From an uncultured Poribacteria bacterium (lineage in GTDB: Bacteria; Poribacteria; WGA-4E; WGA-3G): a stretch of DNA of 64,000 nucleotides. The DNA lies in the NCBI GenBank assembly GCA_951813545.1, contig OX638352.1, forward strand, positions 3,612,835-3,676,834, read 5' to 3'. This document shows, one piece after another, positions 45,209 through 54,647 of this stretch (the stretch's first letter is position 1; each line of letters starts with the position of its first letter). The notes beneath the pieces were generated by a model, which was not told the DNA's origin, did no database searches, and was given only the letters and a program-made list of their open reading frames with translations. The translations under genes were made by a program, and so were the position numbers.

Positions 45209-47374
45209 CTACTGGGTCCCACGCTCCCGTTTCCAAATTGTGATCACAGCCGGAATCGTACCTAAAATAAGAAGTGCGACGCATACCCACAGGGGCCAGA
45301 CAACAGGTTTATTCCACGTTTGACGATTTTCCGATCGCTGACCAGCATCAATACGAAGATACTTGAGCGTCCCACCGCCTAAAGAACTCGGTTTGCTATT
45401 CTTCACCCATTGATGCGACAACCCAAAAGCAACAGGGTGATAGGTGAAAACCCAAGGTGCGTCTTGTTGCAGTAGACGATTCATCTTGCGAATGATTTCC
45501 AACCGTTCTGGCGAGTTTTCCATGTTTTTCATCTGCTCAAAGAGCCGGTTGTATTCCGCATGATCGTAGTTAGCTGTATTTTCGCCCCCGTGGGTAACTC
45601 TCCCGTTCGGTCCATAAAGGAGAAACAGGAAATTCTCTGCATCAGGATAATCGGCGTGCCATCCCCAAGAGATAATTTGAAAATTACCGTTCTTCACTTT
45701 ATCGCGAAACCGATTGTAATCGGTGGTGCGGCTCTCCATCGTGATGCCGAGTTGTTCTAATTTGTTCCGCATCCATGTTAAGTATGCCGTGGCACCTGCG
45801 GAGTTCCAGGCATTATCAAAGGAAACAACGAGCGGATCGCCCTTACTATTCTGCCCACCCGGGTAGCCAGCTTCTGCGAGAAGCTGCCGTGCTTCTTCGA
45901 TAGATTTCCGAACCGGACGCTGCTTCTCGGCATCCCAATTATAGACATAAGGGTTAATGCCACTCTCACTCGCCTCATAGCCGAAGATACCGGGTGGAAT
46001 TGGACTTTGTGAAGTAACACCGCGTCCATTGATAAAAATTTCAATAAATTCCTCGTAGTCAAGGGCAATGGAAATTGCTTGGCGAAGTTTCTGTCTCTCT
46101 GCCGTGTATCCGCCGACGGTATCATCCAGCATATTGAAAGCAAGGTATCTCGTCGTTGGTTCAACATTGGTGCGCAGCACAATACGCTTTGCATTCATCG
46201 CCTCACTCGTCTTCGGATCACCTGTATCGTTGAAGGAGACCGCACTGTCAAAGGTATCGGAAGAGATTCCAGAACTGTCGTAATAGCCTTGCAAGAACTT
46301 ATTCCAGCGGGGAATGTACTCCTTCTCTAATTTATAAACGACTCTTGGAATAAACGGAATGACTTCCCATGCGTCATCTAAAAGTCCGGCTTCCCTATCA
46401 CCGGGTTCCCCGCTTGAAGGGTAGCGTTCTATCCGAAAATTTTCATTCTTGACGAGAACTATCTCTTTGTGGGCGAGGAGGCTTTCCATCCGATAGGCAC
46501 CCGTTCCGACAGGAAATCTATCAATCGTGATATTCCGCGCTTCGACAGCGGATTGACTGTAAAAATCGATTGCTTCCTTAGGCATCGGCGAAAAGAACGG
46601 CATCGCCAACCAATAGATAAACTGCGGATACTTCGTCTTGAGGATAATCCGATAGGTGTAACGATCTACGACCTCGACACCGGAAAATGGTACATCTTCC
46701 TGCCCTGCAGCAACAGCCTCTGAATATGTTTCCATGCCGAGGATATAATCTTTCAACGTACTGAGAATAGGGCAGGAGACACTTGGATCCGCCATGCGTT
46801 TAATCTGGTAGACATAATCGGCGGCGACGAGTTCACGCGTGTCTGTCATTGAAAAATCCTTAACCTCTTTAAAGTCTTTGACATCCGCGCGCGTTAAATT
46901 TCGGTAAAGCCATTCACCCCTGTCGGTCTTCGCAAAACACGGATGTTGCTGATACATAATCCCCGGTCGGATGCGGATTTCATAAACGGCACGCGCCACC
47001 GATGCTGCAGGAGCACTTGACGGTAAAGGCTGCCCATCAGCATCAAAATAGTGGGGTTGCGGCACCGCCTCCGCTGTCAACGGAATCAGTTCATAGGGTC
47101 TCTTCAAGTAATGATATTGCAACGGCGGTTCATAAATCTGCTGAATAAACCTGTATTCGTCTGAACTGTAAGAGACTGCTGGATCGAAGTGCTTCGGTTC
47201 TTCATCGAACGTGCTGTAGTAGATCTCCTTGCCCTGCTCAGACTTCGGATATGGATTGTTCGGCACACCACAACCGATGAAAAAAGCAAGTAACAGTAGC
47301 GCGAAGCAACATTCGCGTGAAAACAACGTCTTAAAATCGATATTCTGTGTCGTGCGATGACGTTTCAGTTTCAT
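45209..47374 (-). CDS. Family-5 extracellular solute-binding lipoprotein with a C-terminal membrane helix
   Basis: A 721-residue peptide-binding protein of the OppA/DppA (SBP_bac_5) type. A lipobox ends near residue 34 (LLLLAFFIGC), so the mature protein begins with lipidated Cys. The mature part has the usual family pattern (STFDEEPKHFDPAVS, RIRPGIMYQQHP, PVGTGAYRMES, LRQAISIALDYEEF, YRFRDKVKNGNFQIISWGWHADYPDAENF). The C-terminal residues about 695-718 form a membrane helix (WPLWVCVALLILGTIPAVIT), unusual for this family. Length is larger than E. coli OppA (543). It is transcribed together with the outer-membrane gene at 47411. Confidence 0.9.
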   Translation of the reverse strand: MKLKRHRTTQNIDFKTLFSRECCFALLLLAFFIGCGVPNNPYPKSEQGKEIYYSTFDEEPKHFDPAVSYSSDEYRFIQQIYEPPLQYHYLKRPYELIPLTAEAVPQPHYFDADGQPLPSSAPAASVARAVYEIRIRPGIMYQQHPCFAKTDRGEWLYRNLTRADVKDFKEVKDFSMTDTRELVAADYVYQIKRMADPSVSCPILSTLKDYILGMETYSEAVAAGQEDVPFSGVEVVDRYTYRIILKTKYPQFIYWLAMPFFSPMPKEAIDFYSQSAVEARNITIDRFPVGTGAYRMESLLAHKEIVLVKNENFRIERYPSSGEPGDREAGLLDDAWEVIPFIPRVVYKLEKEYIPRWNKFLQGYYDSSGISSDTFDSAVSFNDTGDPKTSEAMNAKRIVLRTNVEPTTRYLAFNMLDDTVGGYTAERQKLRQAISIALDYEEFIEIFINGRGVTSQSPIPPGIFGYEASESGINPYVYNWDAEKQRPVRKSIEEARQLLAEAGYPGGQNSKGDPLVVSFDNAWNSAGATAYLTWMRNKLEQLGITMESRTTDYNRFRDKVKNGNFQIISWGWHADYPDAENFLFLLYGPNGRVTHGGENTANYDHAEYNRLFEQMKNMENSPERLEIIRKMNRLLQQDAPWVFTYHPVAFGLSHQWVKNSKPSSLGGGTLKYLRIDAGQRSENRQTWNKPVVWPLWVCVALLILGTIPAVITIWKRERGTQ

Positions 47375-47410
47375 ATCTTCCTCTAAGGACGAACTTTTCT
47401 CAGTGGCACT

Positions 47411-48457
47411 CTAAAAGGCATACAGAGCCGTTAACGACACCAAAGGACCAAATTCAAAAGCATCACTCTCTTCATAAAGCGTTCTTTGGCTCAAGGGGAA
47501 CATCACTGTCACAGATAACGGGATGTTATAAGGGGTCACAACCGATGCACCGACAGATGCCATGCTGAAAAGGAGCCCGGTATTGATGTCCAACTCTCCT
47601 GCCCAATAGGCATAGGACTGATAAAAGCCGAGGTAACGTGTCTGTAACGAAATCCAGTCATTCAAACGATAATTCAGACCGACTGTGTAAGTCAGTTCCC
47701 TGGAACCGCGGTAGGTTTTGCTGTTTTCATAGAATGGGAACTTCCCACGGACACTCGCGTTCATCCCCAACCCTTTATAGAGAGGGAGGCTGTAATTCAG
47801 GTCTACGCTCGGGTTAAAAGTCCCGGTACCGAACTGGATATGGAGATGCTCAAGACCCTTATCTCCTAATTTCCATGGATCTTTTTCGGTCTTACCAAAT
47901 GGGATTGTCGTCCCGATACGCGCCATCAAAAAATCGCTATCTTTTAGTAGCCCGTGCGTATGATACCTCAGTAGAATATCTGCATCAGCGAGTCCGATAT
48001 AGGTCTCATTTCGATGATGGTTATTCTGATTGCGTAAAATTGCTTCCCGTTGTGCCTGCGTGATCTGCTCAATCTCCTCAATAGTTGCCTCTTGGATTTT
48101 GGTCTCGTACGGTACATTTGCTTCTAAGGTCCACTCTGAAGCGAGCTGATACTTCAACCCGATATCAACGCGAAAAATGTTTAGTTTAACGTGGTGGCGA
48201 TGGAGCGGCACATCTATGACCGTCCCGTCTGGAGAGACACCTTTTGTTTCTTCGTGCCCGCCTTGCGCGTCAAACCACCGCATCATACTGAAAGAACTCT
48301 GGAATTTCTTCATCTCTCCTGAAGTCAAACTGACTTCGCCTATCCCGCCACGTGGGATTGCAGGATTACTTCACGCGCCTCAGCTTTCCTGCACGAAACC
48401 GAGCGGAAGAAAAATGAATTGAAAGCAGAGTAATAGTAAAAAAATCCGAGTTATCAT
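47411..48457 (-). CDS. Outer-membrane beta-barrel protein with an in-frame UxxU (predicted selenoprotein)
   Basis: From ATG 48457 the frame runs 348 residues to the TAA at 47411, crossing TGA at 48382-48380 (codon 26) and TGA at 48373-48371 (codon 29). ATG overlaps the preceding aldo/keto reductase stop as ATGA and has AGGAAC 5 bases upstream. Residues 1-23 are a signal peptide (TRIFLLLLCFQFIFLPLGF), then ES-U-GA-U-SNPAIPRGG. Alternating hydrophobic strands and a C-terminal LTALYAF suggest an outer-membrane barrel, probably of the phenol-degradation/metal-resistance-like family with an IPRGG motif; the family name is from memory. A start after the TGAs (TTG 48328) would lack a signal peptide. 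With U at both sites the motif matches a CxxC redox or metal site. Confidence 0.65.
48342..48364 (-). promoter_or_regulatory. SECIS-like hairpin after the second UGA of the outer-membrane gene
   Basis: On the minus strand ATCCC (48358-48354), loop ACGTGGC (48353-48347), GGGAT (48346-48342). CCT (48364-48362) and AGG (48341-48339) extend the stem past a 3-base bulge. After the second UGA, GU falls at +20/+21 as in selD and fdhA. The loop lacks the double G of those two. Confidence 0.5.
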
Positions 48458-49404
48458 AAAGGGTTCCTATCTGTTTCCAAGTTGAGCCACTCCATTTCGG
48501 TGTCGGAGAGTTCAAGTTCGATTGCACCGAGTGAGGAATCCATCTCCGTCAAGGTGGCCGGTCCAACGATTGGAAAAACTGGGAATGGAATATTTAAGCA
48601 GTATGAGAGGGAAACCTGAATTGCGGAATAGCCGGATTTCGCGCCCAATTTCTCTGCGCGCGCAAGCCTCTCAAAGTTGTCGTCATTGTAATAGACGCGG
48701 ACCATATCTCCATTGTCCCGGTTCTCCGGTGTAAACGCACCACTAAAGAAACCACGCGCCTGTGAAGACCAAGGCATCAGCGGGAATTGACTCTCTTTAT
48801 GCCACTCACGAGCGGTGTCGTCAACACAAACACACCCCCCCCACATCGGTTCCATTGGCACAGCAAGACTGATGTTGTTGCTACAAGAGACGAATCCCTG
48901 TAGCCCGTTCTCGGCGGCGTAGGTGTTGGCATCAATAATACGCTGCGGCTGCCAATTAGAAGCGGCAGCGGCTCGGATGCGTCCTGCGCCGATCTCATCG
49001 TTCAGATAATCAATAATTGTGCTAACGGGTATCACGGGATCGTCGCGATGGAGCATGTAAAGGTCAATAGAATCGGTGCGGAGTCGGATGAGGCTCTCAT
49101 CAAGATCGCTTTTTAACTCTTCAGGAGAGAGACGCGGGCGTGGCACTCTGCCTTGTGGGTGTCCTCCCTTATCAATGAGAAACACCTCATCCCGGTTTCG
49201 GCGTTGCCGCATCCAGAGACCGATGAGCATCTCGCTATCACCACCGCCATAACCGTGTGCTGTGTCGAGGGCATTCCCACCCGCTTCAAAAAATGCGTCG
49301 AGCATCTCGGTACTATAGTCGAACTTTACAGGCGAAAACATCATGGTACCCAGAATCAGCTGCGAGATGTCTTTGCTGACTCCGGGAATCTTTATGTGCT
49401 TCAT
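48454..49404 (-). CDS. Aldo/keto reductase
   Basis: A 316-residue NAD(P)H-dependent reductase of the aldo/keto reductase superfamily with a TIM barrel. The catalytic set is visible: NALDTAHGYGGG (Asp and Tyr, about residues 45-56), VFLIDKGGH (Lys) and LYMLHRDD (His). The C-terminal cofactor-binding SxxGP-type region is VFPIVGPATLTEM. The substrate is unknown. The stop TGA overlaps the ATG of the UxxU outer-membrane gene, so translation is probably coupled, and both may use the reductase for redox work; that part is inference. Confidence 0.88.
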   Translation of the reverse strand: MKHIKIPGVSKDISQLILGTMMFSPVKFDYSTEMLDAFFEAGGNALDTAHGYGGGDSEMLIGLWMRQRRNRDEVFLIDKGGHPQGRVPRPRLSPEELKSDLDESLIRLRTDSIDLYMLHRDDPVIPVSTIIDYLNDEIGAGRIRAAAASNWQPQRIIDANTYAAENGLQGFVSCSNNISLAVPMEPMWGGCVCVDDTAREWHKESQFPLMPWSSQARGFFSGAFTPENRDNGDMVRVYYNDDNFERLARAEKLGAKSGYSAIQVSLSYCLNIPFPVFPIVGPATLTEMDSSLGAIELELSDTEMEWLNLETDRNPL

Positions 49405-49510
49405 TACGAATACTTTCCTTATTTTATATGGGCAGACAGGTCGCGCCCTTTGTGATTACAGGATATAGGGAAATTATAACAGATACCCAATCTAAAATCC
49501 AGAAGAAATG

Positions 49511-49520
49511 TGTTAATCCA
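49511..49520. repeat. Target duplication of the ISAs1-type element (left)
   Basis: TGTTAATCCA, repeated at 50863-50872 on the other side of the element. The 10-bp length fits ISAs1. Confidence 0.9.
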
Positions 49521-49545
49521 CAGGGTCATTCAATTTTAAGATTTC

Positions 49546-50724
49546 TCATTTTATGATGTTAACTGCGAGTATAGGTTTTGCGGCGAAAAGTTGAAGTGCG
49601 TCGGTGATTTTAGTATGTCCAGTGAATCGTAAGACGGAGATTGCGGTGTTTCGCAAAGCTGCCATGACTTGGGGGAGCACACCTGTTCTGACGGTTGAGG
49701 CGTCCTCTTGAAAGACGGCATCTCGGATCCAATGGAGTTTATTCTCAATCGTCCAGTGTTGGCGTCGGAGTTTGAGCAAGTCAGCTGCCGAGGCGCGTTC
49801 AGGTGATAGACTCGTGATGCCATACTGCACGTGGAAACCCTTGACGTGTGCGGTGCTTTTCTGTTTCTGGTGTGTGGTGTATTGATAAACTTGTTGTAGC
49901 CCCGGCCAGTCGGTATGTTCGGTCAAGAGAGTGCTTGTGGTGAGGGTGCGAGTGGTAATCCTGCCTTTTGCGTCTTCTGTATTCGTATACGTTTGAAGAT
50001 GTGCGCCGACTTCTGCGTGAAGATTTTCAAACCGGCGGTGTTCCACTTCGGGTGGATCTGTTTCATCCAAGGGTTCAAAGAGGTCTCGAATATCCTCATA
50101 TAACTGCTTCTGATTCGCTTTGACGGGGAGGCAGTAATCTGCTTGAGCATCAAGGATTTGTTGACAGAACTTACGTTGGGTCAAAAGTGCGTCCGTTGTG
50201 ATGACGAGACCTGAGACATCAAACGCTTTCAAGAGTTCAATGGAAACAGGGATTTCATTGGTCTTTTCACTCACCGCACATTCTGCGACAGGGATGCCTA
50301 ACTCATGAAAGACCGCTGCGAGCAGATGGGTCCTGCGGACATCTTCGGGATGACTGTTGCCTAAGGTTTTACCATCTATCGCAAGTCCCTTCAAGTTAGA
50401 TGTGGAAATGCGCAAACTTGCTAAAGTCTGTGTCGTCCACTGCGTGAGCGTCTTTTCTACAGTGGCGATGTCAAGACGCCGATAGAGATAATGAAACGTT
50501 GATGCCGCCGGGGTTTGTTTCGCCGTGAACCCCAAGGCGTTTCGAAGGGCAGGGTGGAGCCGCGCCCATTTGGCAAGCTGTGTATAGCTGCGTTGACCAC
50601 ACAAGAGACCGACAACCGTGAGCGCAAGCATCGAGGCTAACGGATGCCGGAGCCCTTTTTTCTTGCGGGGATCTGGCACTTCTGCTAACATATCAACTAA
50701 GTGGCAGGAAGAAGTTCTTGTCAT
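49546..50724 (-). CDS. ISAs1-family transposase
   Basis: A 392-residue transposase that moves the element by cut-and-paste. The N-terminal domain has DPRKKKGLRHPLASMLALTVVGLLCGQRSYTQLA (about 15-50), typical of ISAs1. The DDE core shows AIDGKTLGNSH (first Asp), VITTDALLTQRKFCQQIL (second Asp region), and RQHWTIENKLHWIRDAVFQEDAS (Glu). It is the only gene of an intact element with short perfect terminal repeats and target duplications, so recent insertion is likely. Confidence 0.93.
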   Translation of the reverse strand: MTRTSSCHLVDMLAEVPDPRKKKGLRHPLASMLALTVVGLLCGQRSYTQLAKWARLHPALRNALGFTAKQTPAASTFHYLYRRLDIATVEKTLTQWTTQTLASLRISTSNLKGLAIDGKTLGNSHPEDVRRTHLLAAVFHELGIPVAECAVSEKTNEIPVSIELLKAFDVSGLVITTDALLTQRKFCQQILDAQADYCLPVKANQKQLYEDIRDLFEPLDETDPPEVEHRRFENLHAEVGAHLQTYTNTEDAKGRITTRTLTTSTLLTEHTDWPGLQQVYQYTTHQKQKSTAHVKGFHVQYGITSLSPERASAADLLKLRRQHWTIENKLHWIRDAVFQEDASTVRTGVLPQVMAALRNTAISVLRFTGHTKITDALQLFAAKPILAVNIIK

Positions 50725-50759
50725 ACTTCACCTCAAAAGTGTGCTACTTTTTATGGTGA

Positions 50760-50800
50760 AGTATAGCAGAAGTCGCGTGACTTTTCACGCGACTTCTGCT
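50760..50800 (-). promoter_or_regulatory. IS promoter with a perfect hairpin
   Basis: The minus-strand -10 is TATACT (50765-50760) preceded by TGC. The arms AGCAGAAGTCGCGTGA (50765-50780) and TCACGCGACTTCTGCT (50785-50800) form a 16-bp stem with loop CTTT, 41-76 bases upstream of the transposase start. It may be an operator or limit outside transcription. Confidence 0.5.
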
Positions 50801-50970
50801 TATCTGAAGTATTAACACCCGTGAAAAATATAACACAAAAAACCTACAATTGAATGACCCTGTGTTAATCCAAGGAAGTTTACAGGAGGCAAGGTTAGAA
50901 ACTCACTAACAAAGGAAGGTAGCGAGTGTGAAGACTGAAAGTTTTGTCCATAGAAGAGAGAGAAGAAAAA

Positions 50971-50993
50971 AGGCGCGGTTAAGAACCGCGCCT
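50971..50993 (-). terminator. Terminator of the cohesin/lamin-tail gene
   Basis: AGGCGCGGTT (50971-50980) pairs with AACCGCGCCT (50984-50993). Loop AAG. On the minus strand it is followed by a T run (complement of AAAAAAGG). Confidence 0.85.
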
Positions 50994-51010
50994 TTGGTCG
51001 CCTTGTTGGC

Positions 51011-53625
51011 TTATTTCAGTGCCTTTAAACCGCCCCACGTCGTGATAAGTTTACCACTTGCGGATACATGTCCCCTTGTTCGAACCGTCGATAATTGCTG
51101 ACGATCTCCAGCGAAGGACACATCCTCTATCTGGTAATAATAGACACCCTGTGGTTTAGCGGTCACATCTGTCCATGTATAGGTATTCCGTTCGGCAGTC
51201 GTGCCGCCACCCGGAATGAGCGTTGGGTTCACCTTCACAAACGCACCTTCTTTCGTTTGACCGCGCAGAATATTGAACCCTGCGTTGTCCAATTCGGACT
51301 GGGTTGCCCATTCGAGCACAACGCCTGCATCTGTCCGATTTGCTCTGAAGTGCGATAACATCACGGGAGCATGACCACCTTCCCGATATCCGGGAGTGCT
51401 AATGTCGGTCTTGTGCCCGTAATACCCATTCTCAGTTACCTGTATATCCACAGCGCGCTGCCAACTGGTTGCCTCGGTCCCGGTCAGTGCGATGCTACCG
51501 TCGTAACGGCGAATTAGGGATGTTCGTTCACCGTCCTCTGTTTGACCATAGGTACATCAACACCTTTTTCACCGTCAAGATTCCCTGCCATGTCAACTAA
51601 CGTGCCATCCGGTGCGAATAGTTTCAGTGCGAATCCAGAGGCAGATAGCATGACGTTCTCAGGCAATCCGAGACTCAGCACGTTCCTGTGGTGACGGTAG
51701 AGGACGTAAATCTGATCTTCCATCAGCTGCTCAGAATGCCTGCGATCTTGTGTTACCAGAAGCACCGTCCCGTTAGGAGCGATATGCAATTCTTCGAGTT
51801 CGATAACTGAATACCGATGACGGGTTTCGCCATCGCGTGCCTCAACGACCAATTTCCATCCTTTTAGATTCATTGGCATCGCAGCGGTGGCAGTATTATT
51901 GTACAGCTCTATCCACTGCGGCTGGGAAAAGAGTCCACCGTTCGTCGCAAACATCAACTCACTAAAAGTGATTCGTCCGGCGAGATTCTGATCCATCACC
52001 GTATCGTTGGGATATCCCGGTGTGCCGAGACTGGTGTAGACCGAAGCATCAGGCGTATATCCAATCCCTGATTGATGTCCACTCGACATCCAAGCTGCTT
52101 GCGTGTAGCCCCGTTCATTAGCAGCAATTCGTCGCCATGCTTGCCCTTGTGTCAACAGTGCTGCTCCACCATTAGAGGGTTGGAAGGTGTGTACAAGGGG
52201 CCAGACCTGCGTGCCGTAGTCAACAGAACCTCGGAAGTAGTTACCTGCGAGATCCTCAAATACCTCCGGCATGCCGTTTTTCTCCGTGTCACTCCGCAAA
52301 ATTAGCATGTAGGGTGCATCTGGTAGACGCATCTCTGGTGTGACAAGATACTGAGGCGGCATGTTGGGTTTGCTGTCCGGACTTTCAATATCCTGCCCGC
52401 GTGTGAGATCGGTCTCACTCGGCGGTGTATTGACGAGCAAGAGGACCCCACCCGCACGGAGTGTATAGTCTGGGAACGTGACAAAATCGACATCTTTATT
52501 GCCATTTCCGTACACGGAATTGACAATGCTAATTTCCCACATCTGCAGGGAAATGTCATCATCGCTGATGTTCTTGATCTCAATCCAGTCGTTTTTGTCG
52601 TCCTCGGCATTGCGAATCTCGTTGAAAATGATACGGTCCTGCGCAACTGAGGAGGGTCTTAGGATAACAGGACGACCAGCAGTCATAAACTCCTGTGTCG
52701 ATGGCGAATCCACCTCACTCCCTGTCCTATCGGTTTCTTCTATATCAGCAGGTGTATTGAAGAGTTTCACGTTACTGATCTCAATATTCGCGACACCTCT
52801 GGTTGTCGGTGTAAACCGAAGCGTCAGAATGACCCCATCCTCAGTTTCAACATCAACATCAGCACTGAGCGTTACCGTTCCGTCGTCAGCCAAGTCCGCA
52901 GTCAAGTCCTTGGTCGAATCTTCGGTCACTTCCGCAGTCTCGTCACCGTAGGTAACCGTTGCGTCTTTAAACGCTATACCGGTTAGTTTTAAATCAAACT
53001 GGTAACCGTAAACATTCTCGCGATTATCCAGACTTATAGTAATCGTTGATACGACATCAACCTGAGGAGATGGCATTATATCTCCTATAACAATGTCGCC
53101 ACTCGGTGCAGGTGGAACAGCAACCTCAAACGCAAAATCTATGTCATCAAGCGACGTAAATACATTCTGATCTGTGCTGAGTAATCTTATACTGCCTATC
53201 TCAATATTCGCGGAACCTGTGACGGTTGGCGTAAACCGAATTATCGCAATGACACCGTCCATTATCCCACTATTCGCAAAGCTTCCGAATGTCCCGGTTG
53301 TGCCGTTGGTCAAGAGGCGGGGCTGACCATTATGCGTAATCGTTGCGTCTTGAATGCCTGGACCTGTCACTTTCACATCAAACCGGTAACCCCGAACATG
53401 CTCGCTATCGTTTAGACTTATCGTAACTTCTGATGTTACACCGACCACAGGAGCCGGTGTGACCTCACTTAAAACAATCCTGCCACTCGGTGTGTTGCCT
53501 TGTGCGGCAGCGTTGTGGACCCACGCACCACAGATTATGAATGCGATTAATAGGGTAAAACTAAAACTTTTCTTTATTGTAAGACCGAAGTCTTTCTTCA
53601 TTGGGAAGTTGAAATGCTTACTCAT
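51011..53625 (-). pseudogene. Secreted cohesin/lamin-tail-domain surface protein, frameshifted
   Basis: Main frame 51514-53625, 703 residues: signal peptide near 20-42 (TLLIAFIICGAWVHNAAA), two cohesin-like repeats (about 48-170 and 183-305), a lamin-tail domain (about 335-500, IIFNEIRNAEDDKNDWIEIKN) and a second lamin-tail domain (about 555-690, ITFSELMFATN). The frame then ends early. The -1 frame continues without a break to 51011 (EDGERTSLIRRYDGS ... HVSASGKLITTWGGLKALK) with a fibronectin/FlgD-like C-terminal domain. Adding one base near 51541-51543 (AAA) would restore one gene. The mid-region is intact, so this looks like a recent frameshift or sequencing error. A terminator follows (50971-50993). 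Confidence 0.75.
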
Positions 53626-53678
53626 TTGAAATATTCCTTTTATCTGAATCTCGGATTTTTCCGCTTTTTATGAATGTT

Positions 53679-53693
53679 GAGGTTTCAAACCTC
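53679..53693. repeat. Short palindrome GAGGTTTCAAACCTC
   Basis: Stem GAGGTTT/AAACCTC with one central base. A near copy (GGGGTTTCAAACCTC) lies at 54737-54751, flanking the IS5-type element from the other side. Confidence 0.6.
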
Positions 53694-53724
53694 GTTTTTT
53701 AGATGAACTCATAGCGAGTACGCG

Positions 53725-54593
53725 TTATGAATGGTTGAAAGTTATCCGCAAGTTAATCATAGAATAAGCTAAATGGCGAAACCCTAACCGGGTCTCTTTG
53801 AGTTTATCGTAGCTCAGTGCGAGTCTTCGGTAAGTATCCTGCCATCCGAAAGTTCGCTCGACTTTATATCGTAGTTTGTATATGTCTTTGTTAAACCAGC
53901 GGAACATGCGGGCAATAACGATAGGTTCTTTAGCATTGCGCTTGTTGGGATAGATCACGGGGGTCAGTCCGTGTTCTCTAATGATCTTATGATTCGCCTT
54001 GGCGTCAAATGCCGAGTCAAGCGTGAGTGCGGAGCCGCACAGGTCCATACCCATCCGTTGACTAAAAGCGATGAGATCCCTGAAGGCTTCGGGCAAAATG
54101 GTTGTATCATGTTCATTGATGGGTCTAATCGTTGTCGGGCCTATGATAAACCCGTGATTATCGGTAAGAGTTAGCTCTTTTTCGCCTTTCTGGTGTTTGT
54201 GTCCTGAATAACCGATGCCGGCACCCCCTTTTTTACGACCGTGTTCGACCCATCTCCATGAACGCAGGTCGTATCAAGTTGATCGGTATCAAGCAAGTGT
54301 ATCACGGACGCCTCAAAAAGGTTCTCATACGAGCCATCTTTGGACCAGCGATGATGCCATTTATAGACATTCGACCAATGCAGTTCATTGCGCCGGGTTC
54401 GGAGTTGATTCCATTGAATGCCCGTATGTAAAACATAGAGGATATAGTTGAATATCTTATAGAAGGAGAGTTTCGGCTTCGGACCTTTGATACGTTTCGA
54501 TAGATGTGGCAAGATATACTCATTAAAATCCTTGCGCGAAACCTGTTTCGGAATACCATTGTATCTCGGCGACTTTTGAGATTCAGCTGTCAT
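53725..54593 (-). CDS. IS5-family (IS427-like) transposase, two frames joined by -1 slippage
   Basis: OrfA (54593-54171) starts at an ATG with AAAGGTG before it and shows FNEYILPHLSKRIKGPKPKL and GDGSNT (first Asp). OrfB (to 53725) shows TLDSAFDAKAN (second Asp) and YKVERTFGWQDTYRRL (Glu). The frames join at A-AAA-AAG (54234-54228) followed by GGGG. After -1 slippage the frame reads KKGGAGIGYSGHKHQKGEKEL and runs into OrfB without a stop, giving 289 residues, the usual length. Programmed frameshifting at this motif is known for several IS5 subgroups. The element ends are not clearly identifiable. Confidence 0.8.
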
Positions 54594-54647
54594 AAGAGCA
54601 CCTTTCATAAAGTAAATGGGTATCAAATGTGGAAAATAAAGGGACAT

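Larger units (their letters stand above)
49521..50862 (-). mobile_element. Intact ISAs1-family insertion sequence
   Basis: The 15-bp terminal repeats CAGGGTCATTCAATT (49521-49535) and AATTGAATGACCCTG (50848-50862) are perfect. The 10-bp duplication TGTTAATCCA flanks it on both sides. The element is 1342 bp with a single intact transposase gene on the minus strand. A perfect 16-bp stem with a 4-base loop (50765-50800) sits next to its promoter. Confidence 0.92.
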
